A stretch of DNA of 64,000 bases from Wuchereria bancrofti (Eukaryota > Nematoda > Chromadorea > Rhabditida > Onchocercidae). The notes beneath the pieces were generated by a model, which saw only the letters and a list, made by a program, of their open reading frames with translations, was not told the DNA's origin and ran no database searches. The translations under genes and the position numbers were made by a program. The DNA is taken from NCBI GenBank assembly GCA_005281725.1, contig SSBO01000014.1:132541-196540 (forward strand). The letters are read 5' to 3'. Below are positions 62,781-64,000 of this stretch, in pieces; position 1 is the stretch's first letter; every line of letters starts with the position of its first letter.

Positions 62781-64000
62781 TCAGTTATCATCATCATTAG
62801 TTGCCCCAGGGGCAGTAAGCTCCCCTCGAGAACCACTAATATTTTTCTTATGCCGCCAGTATTGCAAACGAGTCCATACATCCCTGACTGCTAAGTAAAT
62901 CATTGCAACGTTCTTTATCATCAGAATACTTGCATCGTAGTGTTTGCCATGTGTTGTTATTTCCAATAGCACGTAAAGGTAGATGCGTATTCCAAGATAC
63001 GGTGCATTTACCTGTAAATCGGGAGAGTTTCAGAGATTTCCGTTTTTTTAATTTTATTTGAAGCAAGAATAACTTTTTTACAAATTTTTCGCTAAATGAA
63101 ATTCAAGTTAAGTCATACAACAAAAAAAAGAAAAGACTTTACCATTAAGACGTAGATGAGGGACCAGATTTTTTCACTCACAAGTGCAAAACGTGGAAGA
63201 CGACGTCCGAAGCGTAAGCGTATCAACGTGAAAGTTGGCAAAATCAAGTTCATGCATGAGAGTATGAGAATAGTTAACTCAAGCCAGAATGGCAGATCCC
63301 AGTTGTTTTTCTAAACCGTTTGGAATTAAGTAAGTACTTAAATGTAATTCAGGAATCAGTTTCCATCTTTTTTGGATTGTCGGTATCATGATTTCTGTAG
63401 TTTTTTAGATAATATACTTTAATTTAGAACGGTTCAGATAATTAACGAAATACTAGATAAACTTTATATAGTAATTAATAATTCAAGATTATTGTCGTAT
63501 TTTGAATTCGGATGAAAATTGTGAGCAAAAAAATGTGATTTTGAAGGCAAAGAACTTACGAAAGATTGCCAGAGCAAGTCGAGGAAACAAATGGTATCAA
63601 TCAGGTCAAAAGTTATAGTAGTCATAAGGTAAATCAGATATAACTGCCGGTTACTGCTAACTGTTGTGTAATGATGTGACTCAAGCAAAAGTATGAAAAT
63701 GGGTGCACTAAGTGATAAACCCAAACGGAACAGATGGTCGTCCAGAATTTTGTCATTTGAGTCAGTTTTCGTTGGTGGTAACTGAAATATAGATTAGGTC
63801 AGAAATTTAATCTTTTAAATTAGAAGTCGGTTGTTAGGAATAGTTAAGTTAAATTTTATATTAATCCATTTTTTTTTTAAAGCTTTACTTGTCAGATTAA
63901 CATTGATTACATACCTGAGTATGGAAAAGACGGAAGCAAACAGCTACTTTTCCAGCCAGGACAATTGAGTACAAAAACCATCCGATCCATGTGTATTTGA
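62781..64000 (-). CDS. TMEM26-like multi-pass membrane protein, 5' end beyond window
   Basis: Exons on the minus strand: 64000-63915 (partial), 63781-63560, 63310-63143 and 63011-62781 with the TGA at 62783-62781. All junctions are phase 0 with good GT/AG sites; 707 nt are visible. Hydrophobic spans are seen in each exon: WIGWFLYSIVLAGKVAVCF, then APIFILLLE and LYLIYLMTTITF, then LTILILSCMNLILPTF, then a last exon with YLGIRIYLYVLLEIT and SILMIKNVAMIYLAVRDVW before a polar tail. Motif order (DHLFRLGLSL, EKIWSLIYVLMVNAPYLGIR, LMIKNVAMIY) recalls the TMEM26 family. Family assignment is from memory of that pattern and is moderate; the membrane nature and gene structure are firmer. The function of TMEM26 proteins is unknown to me. 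It is convergent with the PX gene. Confidence 0.65.

Noticed and set aside
1..64000. tRNA, rRNA and spliced-leader RNA genes
   Set aside because: I looked for tRNA B-box-like motifs and leader-like sequence and saw no convincing candidate; a dedicated covariance-model search would be needed to exclude them.

Overview
This window looks like AT-rich nematode genomic DNA, probably from a clade III spirurid or filarial worm. The sequence is roughly 70% A+T with many A/T homopolymers. Genes are split into 80-280 bp exons with short introns, GT donors and T-rich acceptors ending in TTTCAG or TTTTAG. The recognisable families are animal ones: non-muscle myosin II, an EGF ligand, HPF1 and DB-domain proteins. 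Gene models were built by hand from reading frame, splice signals and phase. Every complete multi-exon model given here sums to a multiple of three. No RNA gene, CRISPR array or complete coding transposon was seen.

Left part (1-16 kb). The window opens inside a structure with 77-bp perfect terminal inverted repeats (1-77 and 1854-1930). A second, longer inverted duplication (about 3543-4078 and 5497-6117) carries two head-on copies of one first exon. Only the plus copy continues into a three-exon gene for an unrecognised membrane protein (3857-5233). On the minus strand lies an uninterrupted gene for a secreted DB/FN3/Ig protein resembling C. elegans C25G4.10 (8601-10259). It is followed by a tight same-strand pair: a small membrane protein (15445-15016) and, 111 bp further on, an HPF1 homologue (14904-12460). 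The spacing suggests an operon. A decayed copy of the HPF1 catalytic exon sits in one of its introns.

Gene-poor part (about 15.4-26.4 kb). It holds low-complexity DNA, microsatellites, a perfect 7 x 30 bp tandem repeat and a poly-G tract broken by an N.

Myosin (about 26.4-40.8 kb, plus). Thirty-six coding exons encode 1,961 residues of a non-muscle myosin II heavy chain. The short first coding exon is not resolved. A 27-nt in-frame micro-exon lies exactly at motor loop 1.

Right part (41-64 kb). In order: a secreted protein built of PQx tripeptides (43998-45240); a LIN-3/neuregulin-like transmembrane EGF ligand spread over 10 kb (47370-57743); a short PX-domain protein (61068-62173); and, convergent to it, a multi-pass TMEM26-like protein whose 5' end runs off the window (64000-62781). 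A 159-bp direct duplication around an N inside the EGF-ligand gene looks like an assembly artefact.

Apart from the possible operon, the genes are unrelated neighbours. Themes include cell contractility (myosin), EGF receptor signalling, DNA-damage ADP-ribosylation (HPF1) and endosomal phosphoinositide binding (PX).
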